Assembly (NCBI GenBank): GCA_029990175.1
Contig: JARKIP010000022.1
Coordinates: 26,510,001-26,574,000, forward strand
DNA length: 64,000 nt
Direction: 5' to 3'
DNA from: Petunia secreta
Lineage: Eukaryota; Streptophyta; Magnoliopsida; Solanales; Solanaceae
Shown: positions 11,368-23,346 of the stretch, in pieces
How positions within the stretch are numbered: the first letter of the stretch is position 1
Layout of the letters: the number at the start of each line of letters is the position of its first letter
Position numbers and translations under genes: made by a program
The notes under the pieces: generated by a model
What the model saw: the letters and a program-made list of their open reading frames with translations, nothing else
What the model was told of the DNA's origin: nothing
Database searches by the model: none

Positions 11368-14300
11368 TTCTCCTCCACTTAGACTCTCGTTCATCCTCGA
11401 ACGAGCTTCCATCTAAAGCAACATTCACACAGATAACAAGAGAACTTGCACGACCTTCATAAACTATTCCACGGGCACTATCCTCTTATTACAGGATCAG
11501 AATTATAACACGCATATCGAACTTTCTAGAATAAAATATATCTGGATAATATCATAACACCATTGCCCAGCTTATTCTGACTAGGCCGATCCAACCTCGA
11601 TCACGAGAGGAGAGTTTTACGTTTTCGAAACAAAGATACACGAACTCTAGATGGATTAGTATGATTCCACCGATGAATTACCTCGTCGATATACTTTGCG
11701 ATATAGAACAGGTCCATGAAACTAAGAATTAGCTTACGCTTCAGCAATGCCTTAGAGATTTAATATTAGCATTCAGTATTGGAGGAAGACTCCTTCACTT
11801 AGAGGTTAACCTTACACAACTAATTTGAATAGAAATAGACATCCTTGCACGGTCTGCTGGACTAAGGAAGACTGGCTAAAAGAAGAACGTAGGCTAGACC
11901 TGAGCTCCCAAACTACCTTTTTGAGTTGCCAAACAGCTGCAACTCTCAAGTTCAAAACTCCATACCTTTGCTATAAGCACCACCGCCTGATGGATCAACT
12001 CAGACGTCAAATGACGCCTCTCATTACCATTAGTAGCCTTAAAACACAACATTGTGCTTACCCGGCTATCTTGACACAAACTCTGGCTCAACACTGGGAA
12101 CATCCTAAGTGGCTGCTAACTTCCCAAGCTCACTAGTGCCGAATAAAAAGAGATGTCAATGGACCGAGGATAGAAATAACTAGAGCTTCAGGAAGCTCAT
12201 CTTTTTATTTGCTTGGTGACCAGAGCTAGACTACTTCCGAGTCAGGCTAGCCGAAGAATCGCAATGAAAGAAATAGACATTAAATGAGCTTTATGGAACA
12301 ACATCCATGCCAATTCAACCTTCCTATAAGAAGAAAACACCGATAATTCACCAGAAAACCCTTTTTATAACTAAGACAAGTTCATAGAATAACATGACTC
12401 TACTGGCGTCTCGAACGAAGAGGAGATACGTAGATCGAATATTACTTACTAATCACTTTGCACCAGAAGAAACGATAAAATTTTCTAATGGTGACGAATT
12501 AGGATCCCATTATCCTACCAATATTGAATTTCGAGGAGAGAGATAAACTGAATTGACATAATAACTGAAGGTGGCGTAACAAGATGCCAAGCAGACAATA
12601 CCGACACTCACTCCCAAATCTCTCACATTTACATCAGATAAACTAGTAGGGTCTTATTAATTCCCTGAATAAATCATACTAGAAGCTCACCCCTCTACCA
12701 CAATCGATTCTTAATAGAATCAATATCCAAGGAAGCCATGGAAACATGGTAAGATAAACGAAGTTAAGACGGATCGGAAGAATGAAATCTTACATACATA
12801 TAAGTGAGGAAGAAATACTCGGGTCTACTACATCAAATACCTCAACATTTTGCCAGACTGGTAGTTCTTAGAACTGCCTCTGCGGCTGAGCCTAGCCGCT
12901 ACCCTGATAATTACTTCTAGAAGAACCACTACCACTACGCTCTCAACCTCTATCAAATGAGGGCATATCTCTGGTTGATTAAGATCTATATGAAATTCCC
13001 TGTGACTGTGCAGGTGCCTGATGACGAGAGAAAGGACGACTGCCTGCTTGCCGGAGTAAGGAAAAACTCCTCAGAGGATAACCAGACTCATGACAGTGAT
13101 AACACCCTTTTCGCTAAAAATGGAAGCTGAACAGGTTGTTGAAAGCTACAAAGAGAAAGCTGAGTCTATCTTGATGAACTATTAGCGCACTTTAAGAATT
13201 ACGCTCTACAAGCTGAGATAACCTGGCAGGTGACCTCCCAAAATAGTCAGAACTCTTACCTCTAAATGAGGTACCATGTTTACCCACTAGGGCCACGGGA
13301 TCTCTTGATCTCCCGCTCTAACTCTTCCCCCTCTAACTTATGGTATGCCTAATACCTTTGAGCAATATCAACAATGACATCAAATGAAGTCCCAACCTCA
13401 ATTTTTCGAGCCATCTGGGATCTCAAAGAACGAGAAATGTCATCAATAAATCTCTGAATCTCTCGAAAGGCTCATTGACTAGTTCTAATGCATATTCAGC
13501 CATTCTATAGAATTCAATCTCATATTCTGAAGACAATAGGCTAACCGACAAGCTACCCTGTCTAATCCACTCAAACTGCCGACACTCTACATCTCGCTCG
13601 CTCTCGAAAGGAACTTTTCCACGAATCTAAAAAAAATCGAACCAACTTAGTTAATAAGAAAGCGGCCCACCAATTCTATGCTGGACCCCTGAAACTGGAA
13701 AGAAGAATAATCAACACCATACCACTCGATATAATCAAGAGCGTGAAGGATATGCTGACATCACTTTATTTAAAAAAAGAATAACGAGGTTTATCTGATG
13801 CATTGCTTAAGAATATCGGAAGGTTCAAACGCGTAAAATAATGCAACCTCATTGGGCACTCGGACCAAACTGTTACCTCAACTGGCTAACCAGCCGGAAC
13901 AATTGGTGGCCCAACACACGCTGCCTCTGGAACATAATTTAGTGGGGCAACATAAGGAAATGGAAAAAGAGCTCTCTAAGTCCGAACATCTGCATATGCG
14001 GCGACCTGATAAGCTGCCTAACGAATAATAGGTTCTTGCGGTATCTGCGTCGCCAAGATTCTTGTAAAAGCATTATAGAGAGCCAAAGGAAGCACAAGGC
14101 CACTGTTCCCTTGCCCATCGCGAGCTCGTACGACTGGGACCTCCGTAACCAGATCGTCAGTATGATCAAAAACTCTCGGGGCTTCGTCAGTGCTAGCCCC
14201 AGGCTAGACTGCTTCGTCTTGAACTCATACTGTTCGCTGATTTGTCGCACGAGGGTTCGCAATTACCACGAAGGAATTAACAAAAATACTTTTGCATCCT

Positions 14301-14391
14301 AGACCGGCGCACAATCAGAAATGAAGGAAGTGAAACTTCCTAAATGCAATCATAGCCTCTTGTAGATAAGTACGGACGTCTACGTACCCAT
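11368..14391 (-). other. internal region of copy A (no pol)
   Basis: It starts on the plus strand with the reverse-complemented purine tract (TTCTCCTCCACTT, 11368-11380). About 1.7 kb of conserved but non-coding sequence shared with the other copies follows, then the gag remnant. No protease, reverse transcriptase or integrase motif is found on either strand. A deletion has removed the primer binding site next to the right LTR: sequence corresponding to the last 80 or so internal bases of copies B and C is missing at 14391/14392. Confidence 0.8.
13060..14262 (-). pseudogene. degenerate gag remnant of copy A
   Basis: Fragments match the same region of copies B and C and of the plus-strand copy (21236-21720), where an AREIEVRTSFDVVVDIAQR-like capsid segment typical of Ty3/gypsy gag is more readable. 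Here the segment around 13370-13500 and the serine/arginine-rich part near 12850-13100 are recognisable but full of stops. The frame at 14262-13939 is partly open. It is not functional. Confidence 0.55.
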
Positions 14392-15050
14392 CGACCCGAA
14401 ATTCGGCTAGGCCGTGCGGGCACCCGACATCCTCCCCTAGACCCGTTGGGCGAACCCTTACTAATTAAATTAGGAAAATAAATATAATTCAATTCATAAA
14501 TAAGAACATGACTTAAAAAAACACAGACATACTGATACCTCTAAGCTGTTAAAAAAAATTACAGCTGACTACCCAACATACTAGGTTTAGGGCTATCCAA
14601 ACTCGACATCTAAGAGTAAGAAAGAAGACAGATACCTCCTGACGGCAGAAAAATGCAACTGAAATAATAACCACAAAACTGGTGGCCATCCTGAATAAAA
14701 CCTGGCTCACCCTGACAGCTGAAGTCGTCTTCGCTCCTTCACAATGTGGCGAACTCAATCCTGGAGCGAACCTGCCGAAATGAAATAGATAGACAAGAAA
14801 CAAACAACAAACAAGGGTGAGTCAAAGGGACTCAATATATGGGGCAGACTAGCCACCTCAAAGAATAGGATAGCTAGCCAGGGAGAAAAGAAACAGATAA
14901 ACCAAATTCCTCTTATTTAAATTATGAAAAGGCAGAGCCAGATAATAACTAGAAGCACGTATGGAATCACAAACTCATTAAGAACAACGAACGTAAGATA
15001 ACCAGAACACATAGGTATACCGAACATATCAACAATCAGAAATACATCCT

Positions 15051-15177
15051 GTTGTGGCGTGCAACCCTATCCATATATTCATCCTGTTGCGGCGTGCAAC
15101 CCGATCCATATATTCATACCGTCCCGGTGTGCAACCTGATCCATATACTTATACCGTTGCGGCGTACAACCCGATCC
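15051..15177 (-). repeat. 35-bp tandem array in LTR (about 3.6 units)
   Basis: Units start at 15051, 15086, 15121 and 15156. They have the same unit and hairpin as at 9961, with one unit fewer. Confidence 0.93.
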
Positions 15178-15354
15178 CCGCAACCCAGAATACGAGCCAG
15201 AAATATATAGGCAAACTGAGATATGACCACAACATAGTATACATACCGCATACATAAAACACAACACAATACACATAATAGTCAGTATGTGGTTCAATGA
15301 GATGGGATGAATGCGGTACGATGCAATGCAATCACATATGCCTGATACCTATCT

Positions 15355-15786
15355 CCGGCGCGGGACTCTCATCGTCTACCAGGAAATATATGCGATAATG
15401 GCCCTTCACCGGCTCGAGACTCTCATTGATTTCTGAGAAGTATATGCAATGATGACCCTTCACCGGCTCGGGACTCTTATCGATTACCGGGAAGTATATG
15501 TAATAATGATCCTTCACCGGTGCGGGACTCTAATTGCCAACCGGAATGTATATGCAATAATGACCCTTCACCGGCTCGGGACTCTCATCGATTACCAAGA
15601 AGTATATGTAATAATGACCCTAAACCGGTGCGGGACTCTCATCGCTAACCGGGAAGTATATGCAATAATGACCCTTCACCGGCTCGGGACTCTCATCGAT
15701 TACCGAGAAGTATATGCAATGATGAACCTTCACCGGCTCGGGACTCTCATCGATTAGCGGGAAGTATATGCAATGCTCAAAACCCG
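15355..15786 (-). repeat. 54-bp tandem array in LTR (8 units)
   Basis: Eight units start every 54 bp from 15355 to 15733. Units 4 and 6 carry GGTGCGGG and an AACCGG variant, while 5, 7 and 8 carry GGCTCGGG, giving a partial two-unit higher-order pattern. On the sense strand CTTCCCGG can pair with CCGG-TGAAG of the same repeat period. Because 54 is divisible by three, a spurious repeated reading frame results. Confidence 0.95.
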
Positions 15787-16745
15787 AGTGCAATCCTCAT
15801 ATGCTCAATGCAATAAAAACAACAGGGAATAACATATAATATACAATGTAAATTCAAAGCTAAGGCGTAATGAGTACGCCTATCGGCAGCTACACACGTA
15901 AGGAACACGTGGTAGAATATCCACAAGGCCAAGGGCCTCCAAAGAAATGGATACAAACACTTACATTATTTCAAAGTGCCACTCAACACCCGCTTTATCC
16001 TTTAGATTCATTGCCCAAACGATACTGCCTGAATGTTTCGGGGTGAAAATTCTCTCTTTTTCCGGCTCTTTTCTCATTTTCTGGTATTTTTTCGCCACCG
16101 TTTCGCGTTCTCGTTTCTGTTCTTGTTCGTTTTTAATGCTGCTGCGAAATTTAGCCAAGGGATTTATATCCCTCTGCCCACCGTCATTAACTTACTCTTT
16201 TTCTTTCTTTTCCTTTTTTCTTTTTTCATTTATTTTATTTCCTTTTACTTTTATATTTTCTCTTCTTAATTGAAAATTAAAACGGTACCCTATGATACTC
16301 GAAATAATTCCAACTTTTGCATACCAGTTATAAAAAATATATGTAACACACTCGCTAAGACAGATCCCAAATCGGACTTCCGAAACTTAATATGTAAATT
16401 ATATGGAAAAAGGTCAAATTATTTAACTTTCGGCATTTTAGCGGAAACTAGCCGAACAACCTCGAAATTCACTTTTGAAAAATCACAAAAGTCACAAATA
16501 ATCATACGAACCTAACAATGCTTTCGTATTTTGAATCGGAGCTCATTCGCCAAAACCGAGCTCGAAAATCTCTTTTTAATATTTATAGACAATAAAAATT
16601 GAAACCTTCTTCCGATGCCTACCAAACGATGTCTGATTTAGCTCAAATTTTACAGACTAGTCCTAATGGACCTTAAGGATATTTTAAAATATTGGCACGC
16701 CAATCGGAGTCCTAACTTTCAAAACGACTGACCGAGGTCGTTTCA

Positions 16746-16750
16746 TTTGA
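16746..16750. repeat. target site duplication TTTGA, right copy (element A)
   Basis: It matches 9286-9290 exactly and marks the right edge of copy A. Confidence 0.93.
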
Positions 16751-17953
16751 ACCGCGTATAAAAGGATTTACAACATGTAGACCTATTATATCAATTGATG
16801 GTATTCACATATATGGGAAATATGATTTGAATTTATTGATTGATGTGGGTGTTGATGCAAATGAACAGATATTTCCACTTGCTCTTGCAATGGTTGATAG
16901 GAAGACGAAAGAAGCATTGTCATGGTTTTTATCGTTACTAATGACTCATTTGGTAAAACATCGCAGAGGAATTACTTTGATATCTAACAGGGCTCCTGGA
17001 ATACTTCATAGTATAGAGGATTTGGTTGTTTTGCAGGAGCCGAATGTATATCACCGGCTATGTCTTAAGCATCTGAAGAGGAATTTTCTGTCGAGGTTCC
17101 CAAATAAGGAGCTTGAGGGATTTATGTTGAAGGCTACAACTCAACATCAAGAATGGAAGTTCACTACCACCATGGATCTCATAAAAGAAGCTAAACCTGA
17201 AGCGTACAATTATTTAATGAACATCCCACTAGATAAGTGGACTATTTATTATGATGGTGGCAGAAAGTGAGGCATATTAACAACAAATCTTTCAGAATCA
17301 TACAATGATTTCATAAAGAAAGCTCGTGGATTCGCAGTTACAGCAATGGTTAAGCTCACATTTGGACAGTTACTTGAGAGATTTGTGTCTAGAAAGCAAT
17401 ATGCGCAACAACTCCTGTTTGAGCAGGAAAACTTCACACCAATGGTGAAAGTAAATTCGAAAAATATGAAAAGAGGTCAAAACTTCATACTGTCAATAGA
17501 TATGATCGAGAAATAGGTGTTTTTGAAGTAGAAACTCATCGACGTCAAAATCGTGGCGGTAGGGTATGCAAAGTGAGATTTGATAACAAAACTTGTGAAT
17601 GTCAAAAGTGGCAAACTTGCCACATGCCTTGCTCACACTTTCTGAAGGTGACTGGACAGAAAGTAAATAAGCTGATAAGTAAATTTTACAGCACACAGTA
17701 CTATTTCGATACATATCATATGTCATTTGAACTTCTTAGAGACGTAGCATATTGGCCGGAGGCCCTATTTAAGATGATTTTTAATCGTTCATTCATCCGG
17801 CGAACTGGTCGAAGAAGAACTACACATACTCATAATGAGATGGACATTAGGCATGCAAGATATGCCAAAGCGTGTGGAATTTGCAGACAGACAGGCGATG
17901 ATAGGCGTGCTTGCCCAAACCAGGAACATGTGTATAACAACCGTCGGCAGTAG
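16751..17953 (+). pseudogene. mudrA-like: MuDR-type MULE transposase, C-terminal part
   Basis: This continues the frame broken at 9290. The DDE catalytic domain begins with PIISIDGIHIYGKY (first aspartate present), then GVDANEQIFPLALAMVD. The second catalytic position, ISDR in active relatives, reads LISNRAPGIL, an aspartate-to-asparagine change. After NYLMNIPLDKWTIYYDGGRK comes a TGA, then ILTTNLSESYNDFIKKARG. A frameshift near 17460-17500 leads to the SWIM zinc finger (CECQKWQTCHMPCSHFL) and a C-terminal zinc knuckle (CGICRQTGDDRRACPN). It ends at the TAG at about 17951. The domain order is that of plant MuDR transposases. Stops, the frameshift and the lost aspartate make it inactive. Confidence 0.9.
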
Positions 17954-18706
17954 TTTGATATTGTGTTATGTATTAAGTCCTATTATTTCTTATGTATTTG
18001 ATGTTTTTATTTTTCAAGTAGTAGTAATTTGTTTGCTTATGTATCAAGTGTTTTAATGTCATGTATTGTAATGTTTCTTCCATACACGTCTCATTTTGTT
18101 GAGTAATCACTGTATGTCATTGGTCAAAAATTTCAATTGATATGACAATTCAAACACGTGAACCCTGCTGCATTTAAATACAAAAGTATGACAGTTCACT
18201 AAGGATGAGCACGTGAACCCCGCTCAATAAATAAATCCGATAACGTCCCCAATTTTTTAAACCACTTCTACTAAAAAAATGATATTTTAGACTAGTTGTA
18301 TTATTTTACTAACTAAATTATCATTTTCATAATATAAATTTCGCAATCGCTATAATTATCAAACAAATTGTAGCAGATAATAGCAGTACATTATTTTTTC
18401 AACTAAAACTTATAACTACTTCATTAACTATTGTGGAATATATTTTATTTACACAATAATAAATGTACCATTCTTTCATACAAATGTTATGTGTATTAAC
18501 CAAAAATAGAAAAGTAAGACAAAAAAGTACAAAATGAAATAATTAAAAAACTTTAAGTAAATGAGTATTAACCCTTTGGAAATATCATAAATGTGTCTAA
18601 AATATAACGGCACGTATCTGCTATTATAAAATATTACTGTACATATGAACTTCCATTAATTACATACATTAGTTGATGAGTGTAGTAACAATAATTAATT
18701 GCAATA
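17954..18706. other. AT-rich spacer between the convergent MULE genes
   Basis: No coding sequence is seen. It probably holds the two 3' untranslated regions and terminators of the convergent transposase (plus) and PMD gene (minus). A short direct repeat with CACGTGAACCC(T/C)GCT occurs at about 18155 and 18212. Confidence 0.5.
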
Positions 18707-21235
18707 TCAATATGTGCCACATCCTCTAGGTTGGATATTTGCTCGCCTAAGAACGTGCTGATGTGCAAGACCGCGACTATCAGGATCGTCAGGCCTAGTC
18801 ACCCTAACTCATACACCTTCAACAAGTCGAGATTTGCCTCTACTAGGTGGCCTTCCTCTTGGCCTACCCCAACCCCGACCTGTAGCCAACAGATGTGGAG
18901 TTAAATCACTATCATCATCAAGGGAAAATGGCACTGAATCAGTAGGATGTTGTCGTTCTTGCACATTGCCCGGGGCAACTGGTGCATGCTAAATAAAATC
19001 TGAATCCATCCTAAGTGTGGACTGGTATGGAATGTGAGGTGAATATCGCATCCCAGGATCACCCATATCACTAAAAATATGCCTCCCAAGGATCAGACCC
19101 AGCAGAAGTACTATCCGGGACATCATGTATACGTGAAGCACTGGGAATGTGGTCCAAAGTGAGACATGTAGCAGGGTTCACAAAAGGATCTGACTGTGTC
19201 CCAAGAGAGTGTATATCACGCTGCTCTTCCTGTTCATGACGGAGACCAACCTATTCACCTCATCTACCTTGTCGGCACCTACTAGGTGGTGTGCGGTCAA
19301 CATAGTTATTGCCTCCTGGATATTGGCTATCGATCCGATCTCTACCATGATGACCCGCTGAAACAAATGCATTTAAAGCTAACCCCGAAATGAAGCACCT
19401 GTCATACACCATTTTCACCCCCTCTAGAGCTCAGAGTTGGTATTAAATAGTTTGAAGATAATGTGATAGCATTTTTAGAAAGTGAACAGAGATAAGAAAA
19501 GAAAAGCTGATCATCTCATTTCTTATGATTATTTAATCTACTTCTACACAAGGATCTGTAGAAATTCCAATGCACTTCTGAACTAAAGCAAATTGAGATA
19601 AATAACGAGTTCATTACATTTCCAACCATAGCCATGATAAATAATGATTTCATTACATTTCCAACCATAGCCATGAAATAATCATTTACAACTTGTGTTT
19701 AAAATTTTTTATCCAAGTATAGCCATGAAATAGTTGAAGGGTAAGAATTATAGTACCAATTTCATGGACGACAGGAATTTCAATACTCATTAACCCGAGC
19801 GAATCCTTATAAATCTGATGCAAGCATCTAGCCTGGTATAGTGAAAAGGAAATTCAAGTAAGCCTTACGAGTGAATTAATTACTTGAGTGAACAAACAAT
19901 TCAAGAATCTTACCAAAACCTCGTGCGAATCGGCTAAGGTTTTATATCATTGTTCAAATTGACGAGATATATTAGTAACAAGGTGACGTGTTATACTATT
20001 ATACCAATTAACTTACTCATTGTCTACCTCGCCACTGATTTGAACTTCTCCAAATGCTAATCGGTCTCTTCGTTCACTCCAAAAGTGAACCTCAGCTGCT
20101 TACTTATACTCCCAATTAGTCCCAGCCCTACCCCTACGATCAACATCAAAATGCTTGAACATCCATTCTACATCATGGGGGAAATGTTGTGCCAATCTAA
20201 ATTGATGTAACACCCTATCGGGTCGGTGCCACTCGACAGCATCCCAGGAAATAAGAGGTACAATAGCCAGCAAGATATCTTGTCATTGAGTACAGTAATG
20301 CGGCAATACTGCTAAAATATTGTCACTGTAAGGCTGCCAATTGAACTTTTCCAACAACAAACAAAGAGATTAATTAGAATAATTTAGTGAAAAATGACTC
20401 AACTGAGTAATGAGTTATTGGTGCACAAAATACCATAACTAACATCAACTCAATTGTGAAAATTTACATGCATTATAGAGTAGGCACTCGACAGTAGGTT
20501 GTTCCTCAGAAATCGCAGAAATGGAAACATGTTAATATAGTTGAAAAGGCTCAAACTTGTTCATTTCTATATACAATTCAACAATTAAAATCTCTGTAAT
20601 TTCAACATATAGAAACCTAACCATAATACCTACAAGTTAAGGATGTTTTCTTAAAAAAAAACAATATCTCTAAATTAATACCATCTTGGCTTGAAAAAAG
20701 ACCATGTCTATACCTTCTTCAGCTCCTTAAGTTCCTTATGTTAGTATATAAGGTGGACATCCAAACTTCAGTTCGTTATGTTAGTAAAAGATCTACTGGA
20801 GTTAAATATAAACCTGGTCGTCCGTGAGTAAATTAATTGATCACAAAACAAATAAAGAAGGTGTGCCGCTTCAGCATCGTTATGAAGTGCAACCGACCAA
20901 ATAGAGGCTCAAGGTGGTCCAGGAAATCTAGCAACGACCAACTTAGGCCATCTAATTGTAAATATCTTATCGGCCTAAATGGTAAAATTCTCTCGTATAT
21001 CCATACCTTAAAAATATTAATACAATAAATAATTTTAATCAAAACGACAACATAAAAAACTTTTGAAAAGTATAATAAATTTCTTACTTGCAGCTGAGGT
21101 AAAAAGCCAGCGATAACTAAACTCCCTTGTTGCGATCCCCAACAAAGATACCTATAAAGTATTGCAAGAGAAGCTGCACCCCATGCATAATCTCCAACAC
21201 AATCCAGATCGTCAAGCAACATTAGATACATCAAC
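18707..21235 (-). pseudogene. plant mobile domain (PMD, MAIN-like) gene, 5'-truncated
   Basis: PMD genes occur in plants both as host genes and carried by MULEs. The first visible exon (21235-21088) reads GDYAWGAASLAILYRYLCWG and GSLVIAGFLPQLQ. A GT-AG intron of 81 bp (21087-21007) follows, then VWIYERI. A later exon near 20330-20030 reads VPLISWDAVEWHRPDRVLHQ, FRLAQHFP and DVDRRGRAGTNWEYK, then an in-frame TAA before AAEVHFWSERRDRL. The C-terminal tail (about 19380-18707) is rich in Arg, Gly and Pro (GRGWGRPRGRPPSRGKSR) and ends RRANIQPRGCGTY with the stop at 18707-18709. The 5' end is cut by retrotransposon sequence at 21235. Convergence with the transposase suggests both belonged to one MULE. 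Confidence 0.78.
21007..21087 (-). other. predicted intron in the PMD pseudogene
   Basis: On the minus strand it begins GTAAGAAATTT and ends ATATTTTTAAG. Removing it joins PQLQ to VWIYERI in one frame, which fits the PMD domain order. Confidence 0.6.
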
Positions 21236-21720
21236 TTAATTCTTTAGAATGGCTGGATATGCACTAGAACTAGTCCATGAACCTTCCGAGAATGTCTTGT
21301 TGACCTTTCTCCTTCCTTGAGATCCAGATGGCTCGAGAAATTGAGGTTCGGACTTCATTTGATGTCGTTGTTGATATTGCTCAGAGGTATTAGGCATACC
21401 ATAAGTTAGAGCAGGAAGAGTTAGAGCGGGAGAGAAAGAGATCCTACGGCCCTGCTGGGAACTATACCTCCTTTGGAGGGAAGAGTTCTGATTATTTTGG
21501 GAGGCTACTTTCCAGGATATCTCAGCTTGTAGAGCGTGATTCTCAGAGTTCCTGAGTAGTTCATCAAGATTAGACTCAGCTTTCTCTTTGTAGCTTTCAA
21601 CAACCTGTTCAGCTTCCATTTTCAACAAAAAGGTGTTATCATTGTCGTGAGTGGTTATCCTTTGAGGAGTTTTTTTGTACTCTGGCAAGTAGGCAGTCGT
21701 CCTTTCTCTCGTCATCAGGC
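21236..21720 (+). pseudogene. gag remnant of the plus-strand LARD copy
   Basis: On the plus strand the segment near 21330-21440 encodes an MAREIEVRTSFDVVVDIAQR-like stretch followed by a charged REELERERKRS-like run, as in the C-terminal part of Ty3/gypsy gag capsids. The start is truncated and stops interrupt it. A minus-strand open frame over the same span (21715-21236) is a shadow. Confidence 0.55.
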
Positions 21721-23333
21721 ACCTGCACAGTTGTAGAGAAGTTCATTTAGATTTTAATCGACCAGAAATATGCCCTCATTCGATAGAGGTCGAGAGTGTG
21801 GTGGAAGTGGTTCTTCTAGAAGTAATTATTAGGGTAGCGGGTCGGCTCAGCCGCAGAGGCAGTTCTAAGAACTACCAGTCTTGCAGGATGTTGAGGTATC
21901 TGATGTAGTAGACCCTAGTATTTCTTTCTCACTTATATGTGCGTAAGCTTTGATTCTTCGGATCGATTTGGAAATGGTTGTCTTATCATGTTTCCATGAT
22001 TTTCTTAGATGTCATTTTTATTAAGAATCGGTTGCGGTAGAGGGGTGAGCTTCTTGTATGATTTATTCCATCCTCCTAGTTGATCTGGTTTAAATGTGAG
22101 AAATTTGAGAGAGAGTGTCGGTATTGTCTGCTTGGCATCCTGTTGTACCACTTTCTCTTATTATGTCAAGTCAGTTTATCTCTCTTTGGAATTTAGAGTT
22201 GATAGGATGGTGGGATTCTTAATCGTCACCATCAGAAATTGTTATCATTTCTTCCGGTGCAACGTGATTCGTAAGTAATATGCGATCTACATATCTCCTC
22301 TTGGTTTAAAACGCTAGTAAAGTCATGTTATCCTATGAGCTTTTTTGGGTTATAAAAGGATTTCCTGGTAAATTTTCAGAGTTTCCTTCTTATTGGGAGG
22401 TTAAATTGGCATAGATGTCATTCAATAAAGTTTATATAATGTCTATTTCTTCAATTGCGATATTTTGGCTAGCCTGACTCGGAAGTAGTCTAGCTCAGGT
22501 AGCCAAGTAAATAAGAAGATGAGCTTCCTAAAGCTCTAATTATTTCTCCTCAGTCCTTTTCCATATCTTCTTTGTTCGGCACTGGTGAGCTTAGGCGGTC
22601 AGTAGCCTCTTTTGATGTTTCCTGTGTTGAGTCAGAGTGCGTGTCAAGATAGCCAGGTAAGCACATTGTTGTTTTTCAAGGCTACTAAGGGATGAGAGGC
22701 ATCATTTGACCTCTGATTTGATCCATCAGGCGGTGGTGCTTATGGCAAAGGTACGGAGTTGTGAACTCAAGAATTGCAATCGTTTGGCAACTCGAGAGGG
22801 TAATTTGGTAGCTCAGGTCTGAGCTGAGTTATGTTTTAGTTAAGTCTTTTTTAATCCAACAGGTTGTGTGAGGATGATTATTCCTATTCAAATTAGCTGT
22901 ATGAACTTATTCTCTAAGTGGAAGATTCTTCTCCAATACATAATGCTAATATTAAATCTCTAAAGAGTTGCTAAAGCGTAGCTAATTATTTATTTCATTG
23001 ACCTATTCTATATCAAAAAGCATATCGACGAGGTGATTCGTCGACGGAATCATGTTAACCCATTCAAAGATCCATGTATCTTTGTTTAGAAAATATAGAA
23101 CTCTTCTCTCGTGATCAAGGAAGGATCAACTTAGTAAGAATAAGCTGGGTAATGGCGTTATGACATTATCTAGATATGTTTTATTCTGAGAGTTCGGTGT
23201 GCGTGTTATAATTCTGATTATGCAATTATGAGATAATGTCCATGGAGTAGTTGGTGAAGGTCGTTCAAGTTCTTTTGTTATCTGTATAAATTTTTCCTTA
23301 AACTTAGCCTCGTTCGAGGACGAACGACAGTAT

Positions 23334-23346
23334 AAGTGGAGGAGAA
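23334..23346 (+). other. polypurine tract of the plus-strand LARD copy
   Basis: AAGTGGAGGAGAA directly precedes the LTR start TGAAACGACC. The same tract is found inverted next to the left LTRs of copies A, B and C. Confidence 0.85.

Larger units (their letters stand above)
9291..16745 (-). mobile_element. non-autonomous LTR retrotransposon (LARD), copy A, nested in the MULE
   Basis: The complete insertion has two related LTRs (2,077 and 2,354 bp) around a 3.0 kb internal region, flanked by TTTGA duplications. On the plus strand each LTR runs from the CACGACC-type end to GGTCATTTCA or GGTCGTTTCA, and a purine tract (minus-strand AAGTGGAGGAGAA) follows the left LTR, so the element reads on the minus strand. 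Only a gag remnant is visible; protease, reverse transcriptase and integrase are absent. It falls into the large retrotransposon derivative class. Removing it would restore continuity of the MULE transposase frame across one 5-bp target copy. Confidence 0.93.
14392..16745 (-). repeat. 5' LTR of copy A (right)
   Basis: The LTR is 2,354 bp. Its outer end GGTCGTTTCA at 16745 abuts the duplication TTTGA. Its inner end has lost the first few bases (begins CGACCCGAAATTCGG instead of TGACACGACCC) together with the primer site. It has one fewer 35-bp unit but six more 54-bp units than the left LTR, which accounts for most of the length difference. Confidence 0.9.

Noticed and set aside
15449..15757. 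102-codon frame with an 18-residue repeat
   Set aside because: It is the translation of the 54-bp array, again a multiple of three, on the antisense strand of the LTR.
18901..19372. Short minus-strand frames as independent small genes
   Set aside because: They overlap the degenerate C-terminal exons of the PMD pseudogene and are partly in the wrong frame.
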